Source: Pseudoalteromonas sp. P1-25 (GTDB lineage: Bacteria > Pseudomonadota > Gammaproteobacteria > Enterobacterales > Alteromonadaceae). Taken from it: a stretch of DNA of 64,000 nucleotides. The notes under the pieces were generated by a model that saw only the letters and a list, made by a program, of their open reading frames with translations, was not told where the DNA came from and searched no databases. Of the stretch, positions 8,915-19,254 are shown one piece after another. The translations under genes and the position numbers were made by a program. Location of the stretch: the NCBI RefSeq assembly GCF_001401805.1, contig NZ_LKDW01000017.1:26942-90941 (forward strand), written 5' to 3'. Positions within the stretch are counted from its first letter, which is position 1. Every line of letters starts with the position of its first letter.

Positions 8915-10552
8915 ATGCTAAATTTAAGGCGTTTTAGTATTTTTCAGCGGCTGTCATTACTTGTTGGCATAGTTATTTTTGGCTTAATTGTATTAAGTAT
9001 CTCTAGCTTAACTCATCAATATAGCTCACTAAAAAACGAGCAATATCTAAAAACCCAAAATGTGGTAGAAACGGCATACAGTGTTATTGAGCATTTCCAC
9101 CAGCTTGAACAAAATAATACACTCACACAAGCACAAGCTCAAACGCAAGCACTTGAGGCCATAAAAGCGCTGCGCTATGACAAAACAAATTATTTTTGGG
9201 TAAACAACTACCAACCCAAAATGGTAATGCACCCAATAAAGCCTGCGCTTAACGGTAAAGACTTAACTAATAATAAAGACCCCGATGGCAAAGCACTTTT
9301 TGTAGAAATGGTTAACATTGTAAAACAACAAAAAGAAGGGTTTATTCCTTATAAATGGCCAAAACCAGGAAAAGAACAGCCAGTAGGTAAAGTCGCATTT
9401 GTAAAAGGCTTTAACCCGTGGCAATGGATTATTGGCTCAGGCGTATACCTAGATTCAATAGATGAAGCGTTTAGTGAGCAGCGTAATCTAATCATAATTA
9501 GCGCCTTAGTGATGATTATTGCTGTCATTGTATTAAGTTACTTTATTGGTAAAAGTATACTCACGCCGACTCGCCTTGCCGCAGAAATGATGAAAAACAT
9601 ATCGCAAGGTGAAGGTGACTTAACCCGTACGCTAAACGAGTCGGGCAATGATGAAATATCCGAGCTGTCACGTTCTTTTAATTTATTTGTTTTAAAAATG
9701 CGCGAGTCGTTAGTACATGTATCGCACAGTGCAGATGATGTAAGCCGACACGCTCACACAGTTGATGAGTCTAGTAGAACAAGCCATTCCTTCATTGAGC
9801 TACAAAACGACAGTTCTACACAAGTTGCCGCCGCCATGGAGCAAATGACGCACCAAATTCATGATGTGAGTCGCAATGCCGAAGCCGCTGAACAAGCCGC
9901 CAACGATGCAGCACACAATGCTTCAACCGGTAAAAATGTGGTGGCCAGTACCATTACCGCCATAGAAACACTCTCCAGTAATATAGAAACAGTGAGCCAA
10001 GTAACTGAAGATTTAGCAAACGAAAGTAATAACATAGGCTCTGTGCTTGATGTGATCAGAAGTATATCGGAGCAAACAAACTTACTCGCACTCAACGCTG
10101 CTATAGAAGCGGCTCGTGCAGGAGAGCACGGCAGAGGCTTTGCAGTTGTTGCCGATGAAGTACGTACACTCGCAAGCAGAACCGGGCAAAGCACAGATGA
10201 AATTCAAACCATGATCACCAAATTGCAAGAAGGCGCTAAAGCAGCAGTAGAGGCGGTAAAATCAAGCCAAGCACTGTCGGTGACGACTGTAGAGCAAGTT
10301 TCATCTGCCGATACATCGCTCAATGAAATAGAAAGGCTGGTATCCATAATTACCGACATGAACAGCCAAATAGCCCGTGCCACCGAACAGCAAACGCAAG
10401 CCGCTGACGAGGTTAATTTACGTATTAACGAGCTATCTCAATCAACCGAGCAGTCGTTAAATAATACCAAGCAGCTTACCGATGCCAGTGACAACCTTAA
10501 ACAAAGTAGCCAAGGGCTTTCGAGTGTGGTTAATCGCTTTAAGTTAAAATAA
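8915..10552 (+). CDS. Methyl-accepting chemotaxis protein with Cache sensor
   Basis: This is an inner-membrane chemoreceptor of 545 residues. A first membrane helix (about 10-35) precedes a single periplasmic Cache domain, with the hallmark [25 protein letters not shown] and a downstream [13 protein letters not shown] second membrane helix (about 195-217), a HAMP domain and the signalling hairpin follow; the hairpin tip is [34 protein letters not shown]. The ATG at 8915 has AAGGA eight bases upstream and is preferred to a GTG at 8891. Receptors of this kind bind small organic acids or amines, but the ligand cannot be inferred. It signals through CheW/CheA encoded elsewhere. A terminator follows immediately. 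Confidence 0.93.
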   Translation: MLNLRRFSIFQRLSLLVGIVIFGLIVLSISSLTHQYSSLKNEQYLKTQNVVETAYSVIEHFHQLEQNNTLTQAQAQTQALEAIKALRYDKTNYFWVNNYQPKMVMHPIKPALNGKDLTNNKDPDGKALFVEMVNIVKQQKEGFIPYKWPKPGKEQPVGKVAFVKGFNPWQWIIGSGVYLDSIDEAFSEQRNLIIISALVMIIAVIVLSYFIGKSILTPTRLAAEMMKNISQGEGDLTRTLNESGNDEISELSRSFNLFVLKMRESLVHVSHSADDVSRHAHTVDESSRTSHSFIELQNDSSTQVAAAMEQMTHQIHDVSRNAEAAEQAANDAAHNASTGKNVVASTITAIETLSSNIETVSQVTEDLANESNNIGSVLDVIRSISEQTNLLALNAAIEAARAGEHGRGFAVVADEVRTLASRTGQSTDEIQTMITKLQEGAKAAVEAVKSSQALSVTTVEQVSSADTSLNEIERLVSIITDMNSQIARATEQQTQAADEVNLRINELSQSTEQSLNNTKQLTDASDNLKQSSQGLSSVVNRFKLK

Positions 10553-10561
10553 TTTAAAAAC

Positions 10562-10590
10562 AAAAGCCCTGAATTAACAGGGCTTTTTTA
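10562..10590 (+). terminator. Rho-independent terminator
   Basis: A 10-bp stem (AAAAGCCCTG / CAGGGCTTTT) with a 6-base loop and a T-run lies 10 bases after the chemoreceptor stop. Confidence 0.9.
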
Positions 10591-10610
10591 TTACATAAGC
10601 GTTTTTAGCT

Positions 10611-10769
10611 TATACCATTTCGCATAATTAAGTGATCTATTTTTAGGATGGAAAAACGTGTTGATACCTAGGCAAAAAATTTTCTATTTAGTTGTAAATG
10701 AAAATTTTTACCACAGATAGCGACACGTCTAGCCCCTAAAATGATTAGGTATTATTGCAAGTTGGTATT
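10611..10769. repeat. MITE-like dispersed repeat, full form
   Basis: The left end TATACCATTTCGCATAATTA and the inverted right end (TAATACCAACTTGCAATAAT read on the minus strand) form imperfect terminal inverted repeats around about 110 bases of non-coding sequence. A collapsed version containing both ends lies at 52315-52357. The right end reaches into the stop codon of the aminopeptidase gene. It has no coding capacity. Confidence 0.6.
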
Positions 10770-12303
10770 ACAAACAGTAGCGTGCAAATAAGCTGGTTAC
10801 TGATGCAGCAGTTGGCTTGCCATGCTGCCAATCACCGCCTTCAACACCACTACCAGCAATGTCCATATGTACATAAGGAAGCGGCTGCTCAGAGTCGTTA
10901 CCGTGTTTATCAAGTCCGCCAACAACGGCTAAAAACGCCATAGGGAATTGATGCCCGCGAGCGGTAACCGCAGAAGCCGCATTATTACTTGATAAAACAT
11001 CATCAGCTAAGGTACGCGGTTTTATAAAGTCGTAGTCTTCACGGCGAGAGCGAGAAACCTCTGCTGCATCTGCCCATAAATCACCGCAATCCGCTATTTG
11101 ACGAGACGTATTAGCACTGCGTGCTGGGCCGTTTTCAACATACGCACCGTAAGGTCCCATAGCACGTGCCGCATGGCCTGTAAGAGTGGCTACAGTAAAT
11201 AGAGTTGGGTTAACTTGTGTTTTAGCCAAGTCTTTCATTTCGCTAAGTAGGTCACCCATAGCTAAACGCCCTTCGGCATCGGTGTTACCAATGCGTACGC
11301 GTACGCCTTCACGACTAGTAATTATTTCATCTGGTACAAAACAATCTGAACCAATCGAATTGCGAACCACCGCTAAATAAGAAATCACTTTAACGCCTTT
11401 TGGCTGATAATCAGCAACCGCTTTCATAAAGCCCGCTACAGATGCAGCACCGCCTTTATCGCGGCTCATACCTGCCATGTAACCGCCTACTTTTAAATCG
11501 GCGCCGCCGGTGTCGTATACTAAACCTTTACCCACAAACATTAGCGTACGCGTTACTTCACCCTCTGGTACGTACTCTAGTTTTACTACGCGTGGGTGGT
11601 GGCGCTCAACCGCATAAGATGCGCGCGCAACGGTGCTAAGCATAGGGTAGTTTTTATCTATTGTGTCTATGTCGTCAATCACATCAACTGCCACTGTAGA
11701 GCCTTTGAAAAGCTCAACACAGTAATCGGCAAAGCGTGGTGGCGCCATACGTTCAGGCTCAGTACCGCATAAATCGCGCGCAGCATATTGGCCTGCAGCA
11801 ATTGCGTTAACAGCTTTTACTGTTTGCTCACTCGCATCAATTAAACCAATTTGCGTAATTGGCTCAATACTTTCACCGTGGTATTCACGCGCCTCTAAAG
11901 GTTGCCATAATGCTTGGCATGCACCTAAATACGCCACCTCTAATGCATGCTGGTAACGCGCATCCGTATGTAATTTAGGTAAGTAAATAGCAGGGTTTAC
12001 ACTGCCCGCGGCTTTTGCTTCGTTAATCGCGAGTTTGGCGGCATCAAAGTAGCGTCTTACATCATCGTAATCGCGATTAAGCGGCCCTGTAGGTGCTAAA
12101 ACAACGCGTAGATTATCAATTACTAAAAACGTAACTTGTTTACCAATACGAGAGTCTACTTTAGCCTGTGATTCAATGGCATCACGTAGTGAGTTATTCG
12201 GAAGTTGAGAAAAGTCATCACTAATTATAATAAGTGCATCGTGAGAAAATGCTGCAAAGCTTGCACTGAGTGATTGTGCAGCTATCGCTTGAGGATATGC
12301 CAT
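10768..12303 (-). CDS. M17 family leucyl aminopeptidase
   Basis: The 511-residue cytoplasmic peptidase belongs to the leucyl aminopeptidase (M17) family, hexameric enzymes that remove N-terminal residues using two metal ions. The metal-site segments are visible: GKGLVYDTGGADLKVGG with the conserved Lys and Asp, DKGGAASVAGF, and the family signature NTDAEGRL. I start it at the ATG at 12303, which has AGGAG ten bases upstream. A longer frame to 12360 would add a hydrophobic stretch with no ribosome site. It lies next to the dinB fragment in the same direction with a 119-base gap. The C terminus ends at the dispersed repeat. Confidence 0.92.
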   Translation of the reverse strand: MAYPQAIAAQSLSASFAAFSHDALIIISDDFSQLPNNSLRDAIESQAKVDSRIGKQVTFLVIDNLRVVLAPTGPLNRDYDDVRRYFDAAKLAINEAKAAGSVNPAIYLPKLHTDARYQHALEVAYLGACQALWQPLEAREYHGESIEPITQIGLIDASEQTVKAVNAIAAGQYAARDLCGTEPERMAPPRFADYCVELFKGSTVAVDVIDDIDTIDKNYPMLSTVARASYAVERHHPRVVKLEYVPEGEVTRTLMFVGKGLVYDTGGADLKVGGYMAGMSRDKGGAASVAGFMKAVADYQPKGVKVISYLAVVRNSIGSDCFVPDEIITSREGVRVRIGNTDAEGRLAMGDLLSEMKDLAKTQVNPTLFTVATLTGHAARAMGPYGAYVENGPARSANTSRQIADCGDLWADAAEVSRSRREDYDFIKPRTLADDVLSSNNAASAVTARGHQFPMAFLAVVGGLDKHGNDSEQPLPYVHMDIAGSGVEGGDWQHGKPTAASVTSLFARYCL

Positions 12304-12422
12304 AAGTAAAGCTCCTGTTAGAAAACATAAGGGGCTATTATCGTTGATATAAAAACACAAAACCAGCCACCTGCGATGAGCTCATTTTAATCTGGCAACT
12401 TGGTGTTACACTCAAGTACACT

Positions 12423-13437
12423 CTAATCTAGAATGCTCAATTGTAGATTTAAATTAGGTTCATTTTTAACACCCACCCCTATGCCTAGTAAACGCACCGG
12501 TTGCTGCATACCCCGTTGATACGCTTTTGAAAGTAGCTCAGTAAAAATAGCTGTGTTTAATTGATGATGAGCTTGATCGGCACTGGTCACCACAAAATTT
12601 GCAAATTTCACTTTTACGCTTAATTTATTTATACGATTTTGTAGCTGTTGTTTATTAAGACGCGCTGTCAGCTCTTCCAGTAATTTAGGCAACTGATCTA
12701 GACACTCTTGTAAGCTATTTTTGTTGTATTCATAAGTATGCTCAACACTGAGTGATTTACGTACTCGCTCGGTTGTTACTTTACCAATGTATTCGCCAGC
12801 ACATTTTTGATAAAGCGATACACCAAAATTCCCCACATGCTGTTGCATCCAATTCACACCTTTCTCGCGAACATCTTTACCTGTATACAATCCTTTTAAA
12901 TTAAGCTTTTCAAGGGTGACCTTACCCACACCAGGTATTTTACCCAGCGGCAAATTATTTAAAAACGAATCAACTTCATCTGGTAATACAACGAACTGGC
13001 CATTGGGTTTGTTTTCATCGCTAGCAATTTTCGCAATAAACTTAATGGGAGCAACGCCTGCAGAGGCAGTGAGGCCAGTAGCGTTGAAAATATCGGCTCT
13101 AATTTGTTGAGCAATAAGCGTAGCACTACCTTTAAATGCCGAGCTATTGGTGACGTCTAGGTAGGCTTCATCAAGCGACAAAGGCTCTATTAGGTCAGTA
13201 TAACGTTTAAATATAGCCCGTATTTGGTTAGAAATTTCTTTATAAACAGCCATTCGCCCAGGCACAATAACTAAATCTGGGCATAATTGTTTGGCATGAT
13301 AGTTAGACATAGCCGAGCGTACACCATATTCGCGCGCTTTATAGTTTGCTGTAGAAAGCACGCCTCGGCGACTATTACCACCAATGGCTAAAGGCACATT
13401 GGCAAGATTGGGGTTATCACGCATTTCAACCGCTGCA
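12423..13437 (-). pseudogene. dinB: dinB 3' portion, DNA polymerase IV split by the island
   Basis: From codon 14 onward this is host DNA polymerase IV, the error-prone Y-family translesion polymerase. AAVEMRDNPNLANVPLAIGG runs into the palm motif SLDEAYLDVT, the little finger and a normal end, 338 codons in all. The first 12 codons, with start, promoter and LexA box, lie at 46621-46656 across the island. Codon 13 (TAT, Tyr) is shared between the two junctions: one base here (13437) and two at 46619-46620. An internal ATG at 13424 could start a product, but it would lack the first metal-binding aspartate in DMDCFY and so should be inactive as a polymerase. Apart from the split the frame is intact, which points to a recent or reversible insertion. 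Confidence 0.93.
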
Positions 13438-13460
13438 CCTGTGAAACTTCGGGTATAAAA
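13438..13460. other. Island left end (candidate attachment/recombinase site)
   Basis: The first bases inside the island are CCTGTGA followed by AACTTCGGGTATAA. The latter is similar to the right end read inward, AACTCGAGGGTGTTA. The seven extra bases on this side resemble an asymmetric spacer. This is the presumed recombinase core site; exact limits are inference. Confidence 0.5.
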
Positions 13461-13661
13461 ACGTAGGCTGACAAATAAAGCTTATTAAAGAAGACATTTC
13501 AAACCTACAATGAAAACCTACATTATAAAAACCTCTATATAGTGCTTTAAAGTAAGTCTACACACCTCAGCTTGTTGTTAATCAGTTGTAGTAATTTATG
13601 ACTAAGGACAGACATACCCCACAAGCTTAAATATAATAATTCTTTTCTTAAGTATATTTAA

Positions 13662-14525
13662 CTAAATTATCTCTGTATAAAAAGCCATGTTGGGAATAAT
13701 CGCTCTCAATTTTTCATAGAAATCTTTTCTCAAAATTAAATCACAACCTTCTAATTTTGATATATTGGAATCTAAACCAACAAAGGAAGCCCCTTTTCCG
13801 ATTAAACTTTCTCTCCAGTAACGATATATCAAAACGGCTTCACCATTTTCATTTATGGCTCTGAGTCCGTTATCATGATTATCTACACTCAAGCCTAATA
13901 TACTCAGCAGTTCACCATTCATCCAAATAACTTGTGCTGCCTCTAAGCTATTTTCATTAAAACAAAATCCTTGGATGATTGGAGTTCCATAACAGTATTC
14001 ATCTTTCCAAATGTCTTGAGTGCAAGGAAAGCTTTTCAAGGGGTTCATTTTAATTTTCATTGGCAGGCAACCTTCACATACCACTGCGCGATTGCCTCTG
14101 GTGTTGCTGCCATACTCTCTAGCTTCAAACTGACGCTCAAATCTAGCAATGACAACAAAATCGTTTAATTCATCAGGAGCACTAAATCCAGTTGATTTAT
14201 CAAGCGGCTTTACTAAGTTAGGCCTATTAATAAGAGAGTTAGATGTTGCAATCATTGTTCTAACATCTATTTTTCCATCACCTTCAAAAATGACTGATTC
14301 TCTATATCGTTGATATAAAAATTCATTTACATGCTTAAAAACTAAATCATAGATATAAGTGTTCGGAGAAAGCATCCCGTTGGATCTATTAATAAAGTGC
14401 TCAATTTCATCTTCATTAAAGTTCTGTATTATTACGTTTTTCACGTCGTCCACCCCAACACCTAATGAACTTAAATAATTGATAAATTTAGAATTATTCA
14501 TTACATTTATGATATTGCTATTCAT
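13662..14525 (-). CDS. Unknown protein, partner of the DUF4297-NTPase gene
   Basis: I do not recognise this 287-residue cytoplasmic protein. It has no signal peptide or membrane segment. Visible features are a CEGCLPMK segment near residue 150 with a CxxC pair, a further Cys in FPCTQDIW, and a mixed alpha/beta composition in the C-terminal half. Its ATG overlaps the stop of the upstream 1578-residue gene by eight bases (ATGAATAG), so the two are translationally coupled and almost certainly act together. Candidate roles are an auxiliary effector, a regulator or a sensor subunit of a defence system; the sequence does not decide. Base composition is low in GC, like the rest of the island. It is the last gene before the left end of the island. 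Confidence 0.75.
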   Translation of the reverse strand: MNSNIINVMNNSKFINYLSSLGVGVDDVKNVIIQNFNEDEIEHFINRSNGMLSPNTYIYDLVFKHVNEFLYQRYRESVIFEGDGKIDVRTMIATSNSLINRPNLVKPLDKSTGFSAPDELNDFVVIARFERQFEAREYGSNTRGNRAVVCEGCLPMKIKMNPLKSFPCTQDIWKDEYCYGTPIIQGFCFNENSLEAAQVIWMNGELLSILGLSVDNHDNGLRAINENGEAVLIYRYWRESLIGKGASFVGLDSNISKLEGCDLILRKDFYEKLRAIIPNMAFYTEII

Positions 14526-17500
14526 TACTTAACTCACTAAAAATACTCTCAACTTCATTGTGTATGTACAAGTTTTGCACCCCTATAAGTTTTTTTATCG
14601 ATGGCTTTATCTCTAGTAATAATGACTTAAGCTGTTTTATTTCAATAGATATAAGCTCAAGGATTGAGGCAATTGTTGAGTGATGAAACATATGAAAGTT
14701 ATCGAAAAACCAACTAAGGGGTTTGATTAAAAGGTTAGTGTGATTTTTAATTAAGTAGTTTAACGCACAAATAATCTCTCGTTGAACTGATGAATCTAAA
14801 TTGTTTGCTTTACTAAGGAGCAATGTAATTGCTATTTCATCATCATTCATCTCAGATGTTTCAATGTAATCTAAATTTTCCCATTCAAATTCACTCTCGT
14901 CTGGCAACCTACTTTTGATGAAATCAAAACCTCTTTCATACATTGATAAAATACTCTGTTTATCAATGCCTACATATTCAAAAGCGATAATTAGGTTAGC
15001 CGTCGTTTTGGATGAATAGTCTTTATTTTGATAAAAAGAATATAAAGCTGACGCTAAACAGTTTTGCGCAATATCTTTATCGATCGTAACAGCTTGGAGT
15101 AATGAATCCTTGTCGACAAAACTAGAAAACCACCCGTCTTTTGAATGCACAAAATTGTTAACCAATAACATAACCTTATCTCTATCTGAGAGGGTAATTC
15201 CTCCAATCACTCCCCGCAAGTTTGTAAAGTACTCTTGCCCTCTTGGAAATCTTTTTCGGATAAGAGGCATGAGTATTTCATTAGCTAATTCGGTATTATT
15301 TTCCTCTTTAAAGAAAAAGTGTAAGTAATTGAGATTGTCGACCCCCAAGAACTCTTGGGAAACTAAATAATCAACTAGATCCTGCGTAGATTTATTCCTT
15401 AAGCTATCTTCTTTACAAAGCTGGGTAGTTAGTTTTATAGATAATTTTTCGTTATCAAATGAGTGCGGAGTTCCACCGTTTTTTTCCTTAACTTCCTCTA
15501 AATGTAAGTTAAGCCCTAATTTGTGAGCAATATTATTATATTTGCGAACGGTTTTTTGACTCAATGTATCATAAGAGTCATTCCAGTCTCTTGTAGATAG
15601 ATTAATCATAGATGCTTTGGCTAACTTTTCATCCTTCTTTTCTAAACGCTCAATTACCTCCAAAAAACTATTGAGATATGAATCTTTAATGTTTGTTGGA
15701 GTTAATCTATAAAGAAAATTTAAAATACTGGGCTCGACGTTATCGCTATGCTTCAATAAATCCACATACATAAAGTCTAATTTCCAAAAATACCCATTGG
15801 TAAGCATTTCATTGATTAAATATTTCGCAGCTAGTTCGAAATCAACTTTTATGAACATTTCAAACCATTCTATAGTTAACCACCTTGTATCCTTGCCATC
15901 TTCGGTATGCTTCATAACAGCATCAGTGAGATATTTAAGCTTTTTCGTATATTCTTTAGCAAAACTGGGACTTATGTTATTCAGTGAGGGTAGCGGGTCG
16001 ATTACTTCTGCTAAATTTCTATCTTTTCGAGATGTGTAGCTAGTTGTTAAATGAACAGCATTTTTAAGCTCTAGCTTAGCATTTTCAATATCCCCTACTT
16101 TTGCACGATAAATCGCTTTTTTGAATGAATTATCTGCATGTTCAAAATAATCACTATTTTCTTCATCAAAGCTATCATAAGTCTTTATCAAGAAGTTGAT
16201 ATTGTTCTTATTGATAAATCGCTTCTCTATTATTGGGATAATAGGAAATACAATTTGCCTTCTGATATCAAATATATTCTTCCATGCTACTTGTGAGGTA
16301 ACGTGCACCAATGCTTGCTCAAAGCTTCTATCAATCAAGTCTCGATTATCAAAGAGAAAACTAGAATACCTCGCTCTAGGAAAGTTAGTCATGTCATCTG
16401 CTAATATCGACAAACTTTGAATTATGCTTTCTTCTAATGAAGAGTCCTTACAAGTCTTATCTATGACAAGGTTCCGTATATAAAACTTTATCCAACTGTG
16501 AGCAATGAAATCACAAGGAATTGTTTTTTCGAAGCTAATCAAACTATTTAAATCTTTACTTGAGTACAACACTAATTGTTTACAAAATCTAACCAGTTCG
16601 TTTTTTTCTATAGTTTCGCTGATGAGCGGCAATGATAATGGCTCAAGAGCCACATTGTTCTCTACCTTTATCGGTATTCTCGTCGAACAATTCTCCCTTT
16701 CGAAAAGGTTATTAATGATAAGCCCCGTTGACTCTTTTTCAATGCCCGTAAGTTTGCTATGTAGATCAACTAAATAATCACTGCCTTTGAGTCTAAGTAC
16801 CTCTTCTAAAAGTATTCTAAGATAGGTTTTATCTTCATGTTGTATTGCTTTGTTTAGAAACGCCAAAAAATCATCATTGGTTTGGTTGAAAAAGCTAATA
16901 TAGTATTTGAAATCATCTTTCCTTATCTCCCCTGAAAATAGCTCATTTACATCCTCCCAATTAGGAGAATAGTCATGCATTTCTAATACTCGAAATGCTT
17001 GCGCTGTAACTGAATTACTATGATTTTTTTCACCATTAAAATATAAAAGCGCGTTTGCTTTTTCTACTCCATAAATCAAGCAAATGGCTTCAAAGTATAG
17101 TTCGAAATTTTGTAGGAACTGACTGTGGTGCTCTTCTGAGCTAGTTGTGTTTATTGCTCTATTCAGTTCACTAGCATAAACAAATAGGGACCAGTTTTGT
17201 GTTTTTTTGGCGACATTAAGAAAGCTTTCGTAGTTTCTTCTAATCAATGATTCTGAGTGAGCATAATATAAGCTATTTGGTAGAAAGTTGTCAGATGCAT
17301 ATCTACTAATATCCTCATACTTCTTTGCTCGTATTAGGTAACTAAATAAGTAACGGTAAGATTTGTCACTTTCAAAAAAGCATTCACTATTTAGCCAGTC
17401 AATGATGAATTTATAGTTTGCATCTAAAGCTTCTTCGATATCAGCTAACTTTTCCATGTTAAATCGTCTGAAACTATCATGGTAAAGCTTTAGTCCACCC

Positions 17501-19254
17501 CTAGCTGTATTCTCAGAAATGACAGGAGACAGTACTTTCATACTAGAATTGAAATGGTGCTTCACCGGTATTATCTCTTGCAACTCTTTTCTGGTTACAG
17601 AAAAATCTAAGCAAGATAAGATTTCCGCTGTTGTGTTATTTTCAATTTTATTTGTTAAGTATTCGTAGTATTTTTTCAGGTTGAAATCATAGGGAGGTAG
17701 AGAATGTATGATCTCATCACTTATTACCTCGCTATTTTCTAGCGTTAACAATATATAAGTTAAATAAAGTGGATTACCCTCACTCTTTTTATGAATTAAT
17801 GCGACGGTATCTGCATTATTGCAATCTAATTTTGTAATTCTATGTTTTTTTGCTAACTCTTTAGTATCCTGAATCTCCCAAGCAGGCAACTGGTGCTCTA
17901 TATAACTAAAATCCTTTTTAAGAAAATTTAACTCTTCAACAGGCTGGGAGCCTAATACTATTGTTACGTTATCGGGAATACTTACCTGAGATATATTTTC
18001 TAGGATTTGAGTTTGTTCTTTAGATAAGCTAATGGATGAATCTAGAACTCTATTAATATGGTCTAAGCCATCTACTATTATTACTAGAGGTTCCTCTATT
18101 TTTTGCAAAAGCAGGTTCAGTTCATCTAGATTAGCCGCAAAAGTCTGATTTTTTACGTTAGTTAGCTCTGGATATACTTTTTGTATCCCACTTATTAGAT
18201 TCCCAAAAAATGTATTAGAGCTGACCCTTCTCTCAAAAAATTCATCTTCAGTACTTGTGAAACAATAATGGCGAATAACATTTATTTCTTTACGTTCTAA
18301 GTAATCGATTAGATTGGTTAGAAACCATGACTTACCAGCTCCTGGTTCACCTGATAATATTACTTTCTTGCTGCTTACAGCAAAGTTATAGAATAAACTA
18401 TATCTACAATCAGACTTTATGTTTTTACTCTGGTCAATTTCAAACTTTTGCTGAAGTTTTCCAAAATCAGTTTTGATGCGTAGAGCTTTCAATACATCTA
18501 GAGTTGTCACAACAGCAGAATTGGTTCTATAAATTCCAACCTGTTTAACAAGTCTCACTAAGAAATCAATAGTGTTAATGTCATTGTTTGGGTATTGCCC
18601 AATCCCTAGTTTAGTTGCTTGTGAGAGTAATATTTTTTCTAGTTCATGTGGGGAATCAAATTTTAAACTGGCTTTTGGAAAATTAACTTCAATTAGAAGG
18701 CTTTCACAAAATGTTTGGAATTCATCTCTATCAATATTATTTTCTTTTACGTATTGTTTTAGGCTATCCCAACGATTAAAATTCTCGGGCTCAGTTTCCC
18801 AAAGTTCGTTTATGTCGATCTTATAAACTTGAGTAGGAAATGAGTCGAATGACGATAGGTTTGAAGGCTGAAGGTTTAATACCTTCAGAATATTTTCTTC
18901 ATTAGGCTCGCCCCAAGCTAAACATAATCTAAATTCAGTATGGGCAGTATTGAGTGCTTTCCATGACTCGTATAGCTTATATAATGCTATCTGTTTGTGA
19001 CTATCGGCGGAAAGGTAATCTTTGGTTAACCTAACAGATGTTTGTTCATTGCTATATTTTACTTGCTTGCGCTGTACTTTTTCCCCGTTAGTTATAACTA
19101 AATCATCAAATCTATCAGGGGTATCTCCTGTCGTATGCTTTTTGTCTATTGAGAAGGTGCTTTCTCGATTGCCATTTAGTATATCTTCCAGTATGAAATA
19201 GCTTGTTATTAGATCTTGATAGTCATATCCTTCATGCGCACTATTTAAATTCAA
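14518..19254 (-). CDS. Avs-like protein: DUF4297 nuclease + STAND NTPase
   Basis: This is a 1578-residue cytoplasmic protein. Residues 1-200 resemble the DUF4297/Cap4 double-strand DNA nuclease family: GYDYQ at 9-13, the acidic pair at 50-51 (FDDLVI) and QVK at 64-66 forming a PD-(D/E)xK-type site. A STAND/NACHT-like NTPase follows, with Walker A GEPGAGKS at 302-309 and Walker B LVIIVDGLDH at 389-398. From about residue 600 to the end the protein is helical and repeat-like, as in the TPR-type sensor arms of Avs proteins. Avs proteins bind a phage protein (terminase or portal), tetramerise and degrade DNA; that this one does so is inference. The start has AAGGAGAG about 11 bases upstream. The gene overlaps the 287-residue partner gene. 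Most known DUF4297-type Avs are single-gene systems, so the coupled second gene is unusual. Confidence 0.75.
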   Translation of the reverse strand: MNLNSAHEGYDYQDLITSYFILEDILNGNRESTFSIDKKHTTGDTPDRFDDLVITNGEKVQRKQVKYSNEQTSVRLTKDYLSADSHKQIALYKLYESWKALNTAHTEFRLCLAWGEPNEENILKVLNLQPSNLSSFDSFPTQVYKIDINELWETEPENFNRWDSLKQYVKENNIDRDEFQTFCESLLIEVNFPKASLKFDSPHELEKILLSQATKLGIGQYPNNDINTIDFLVRLVKQVGIYRTNSAVVTTLDVLKALRIKTDFGKLQQKFEIDQSKNIKSDCRYSLFYNFAVSSKKVILSGEPGAGKSWFLTNLIDYLERKEINVIRHYCFTSTEDEFFERRVSSNTFFGNLISGIQKVYPELTNVKNQTFAANLDELNLLLQKIEEPLVIIVDGLDHINRVLDSSISLSKEQTQILENISQVSIPDNVTIVLGSQPVEELNFLKKDFSYIEHQLPAWEIQDTKELAKKHRITKLDCNNADTVALIHKKSEGNPLYLTYILLTLENSEVISDEIIHSLPPYDFNLKKYYEYLTNKIENNTTAEILSCLDFSVTRKELQEIIPVKHHFNSSMKVLSPVISENTARGGLKLYHDSFRRFNMEKLADIEEALDANYKFIIDWLNSECFFESDKSYRYLFSYLIRAKKYEDISRYASDNFLPNSLYYAHSESLIRRNYESFLNVAKKTQNWSLFVYASELNRAINTTSSEEHHSQFLQNFELYFEAICLIYGVEKANALLYFNGEKNHSNSVTAQAFRVLEMHDYSPNWEDVNELFSGEIRKDDFKYYISFFNQTNDDFLAFLNKAIQHEDKTYLRILLEEVLRLKGSDYLVDLHSKLTGIEKESTGLIINNLFERENCSTRIPIKVENNVALEPLSLPLISETIEKNELVRFCKQLVLYSSKDLNSLISFEKTIPCDFIAHSWIKFYIRNLVIDKTCKDSSLEESIIQSLSILADDMTNFPRARYSSFLFDNRDLIDRSFEQALVHVTSQVAWKNIFDIRRQIVFPIIPIIEKRFINKNNINFLIKTYDSFDEENSDYFEHADNSFKKAIYRAKVGDIENAKLELKNAVHLTTSYTSRKDRNLAEVIDPLPSLNNISPSFAKEYTKKLKYLTDAVMKHTEDGKDTRWLTIEWFEMFIKVDFELAAKYLINEMLTNGYFWKLDFMYVDLLKHSDNVEPSILNFLYRLTPTNIKDSYLNSFLEVIERLEKKDEKLAKASMINLSTRDWNDSYDTLSQKTVRKYNNIAHKLGLNLHLEEVKEKNGGTPHSFDNEKLSIKLTTQLCKEDSLRNKSTQDLVDYLVSQEFLGVDNLNYLHFFFKEENNTELANEILMPLIRKRFPRGQEYFTNLRGVIGGITLSDRDKVMLLVNNFVHSKDGWFSSFVDKDSLLQAVTIDKDIAQNCLASALYSFYQNKDYSSKTTANLIIAFEYVGIDKQSILSMYERGFDFIKSRLPDESEFEWENLDYIETSEMNDDEIAITLLLSKANNLDSSVQREIICALNYLIKNHTNLLIKPLSWFFDNFHMFHHSTIASILELISIEIKQLKSLLLEIKPSIKKLIGVQNLYIHNEVESIFSELSNE

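Noticed and set aside
9859..10194. Minus-strand frame of 111 residues within the chemoreceptor
   Set aside because: It is antisense to the conserved signalling domain and its composition mirrors the coding strand; a shadow frame.
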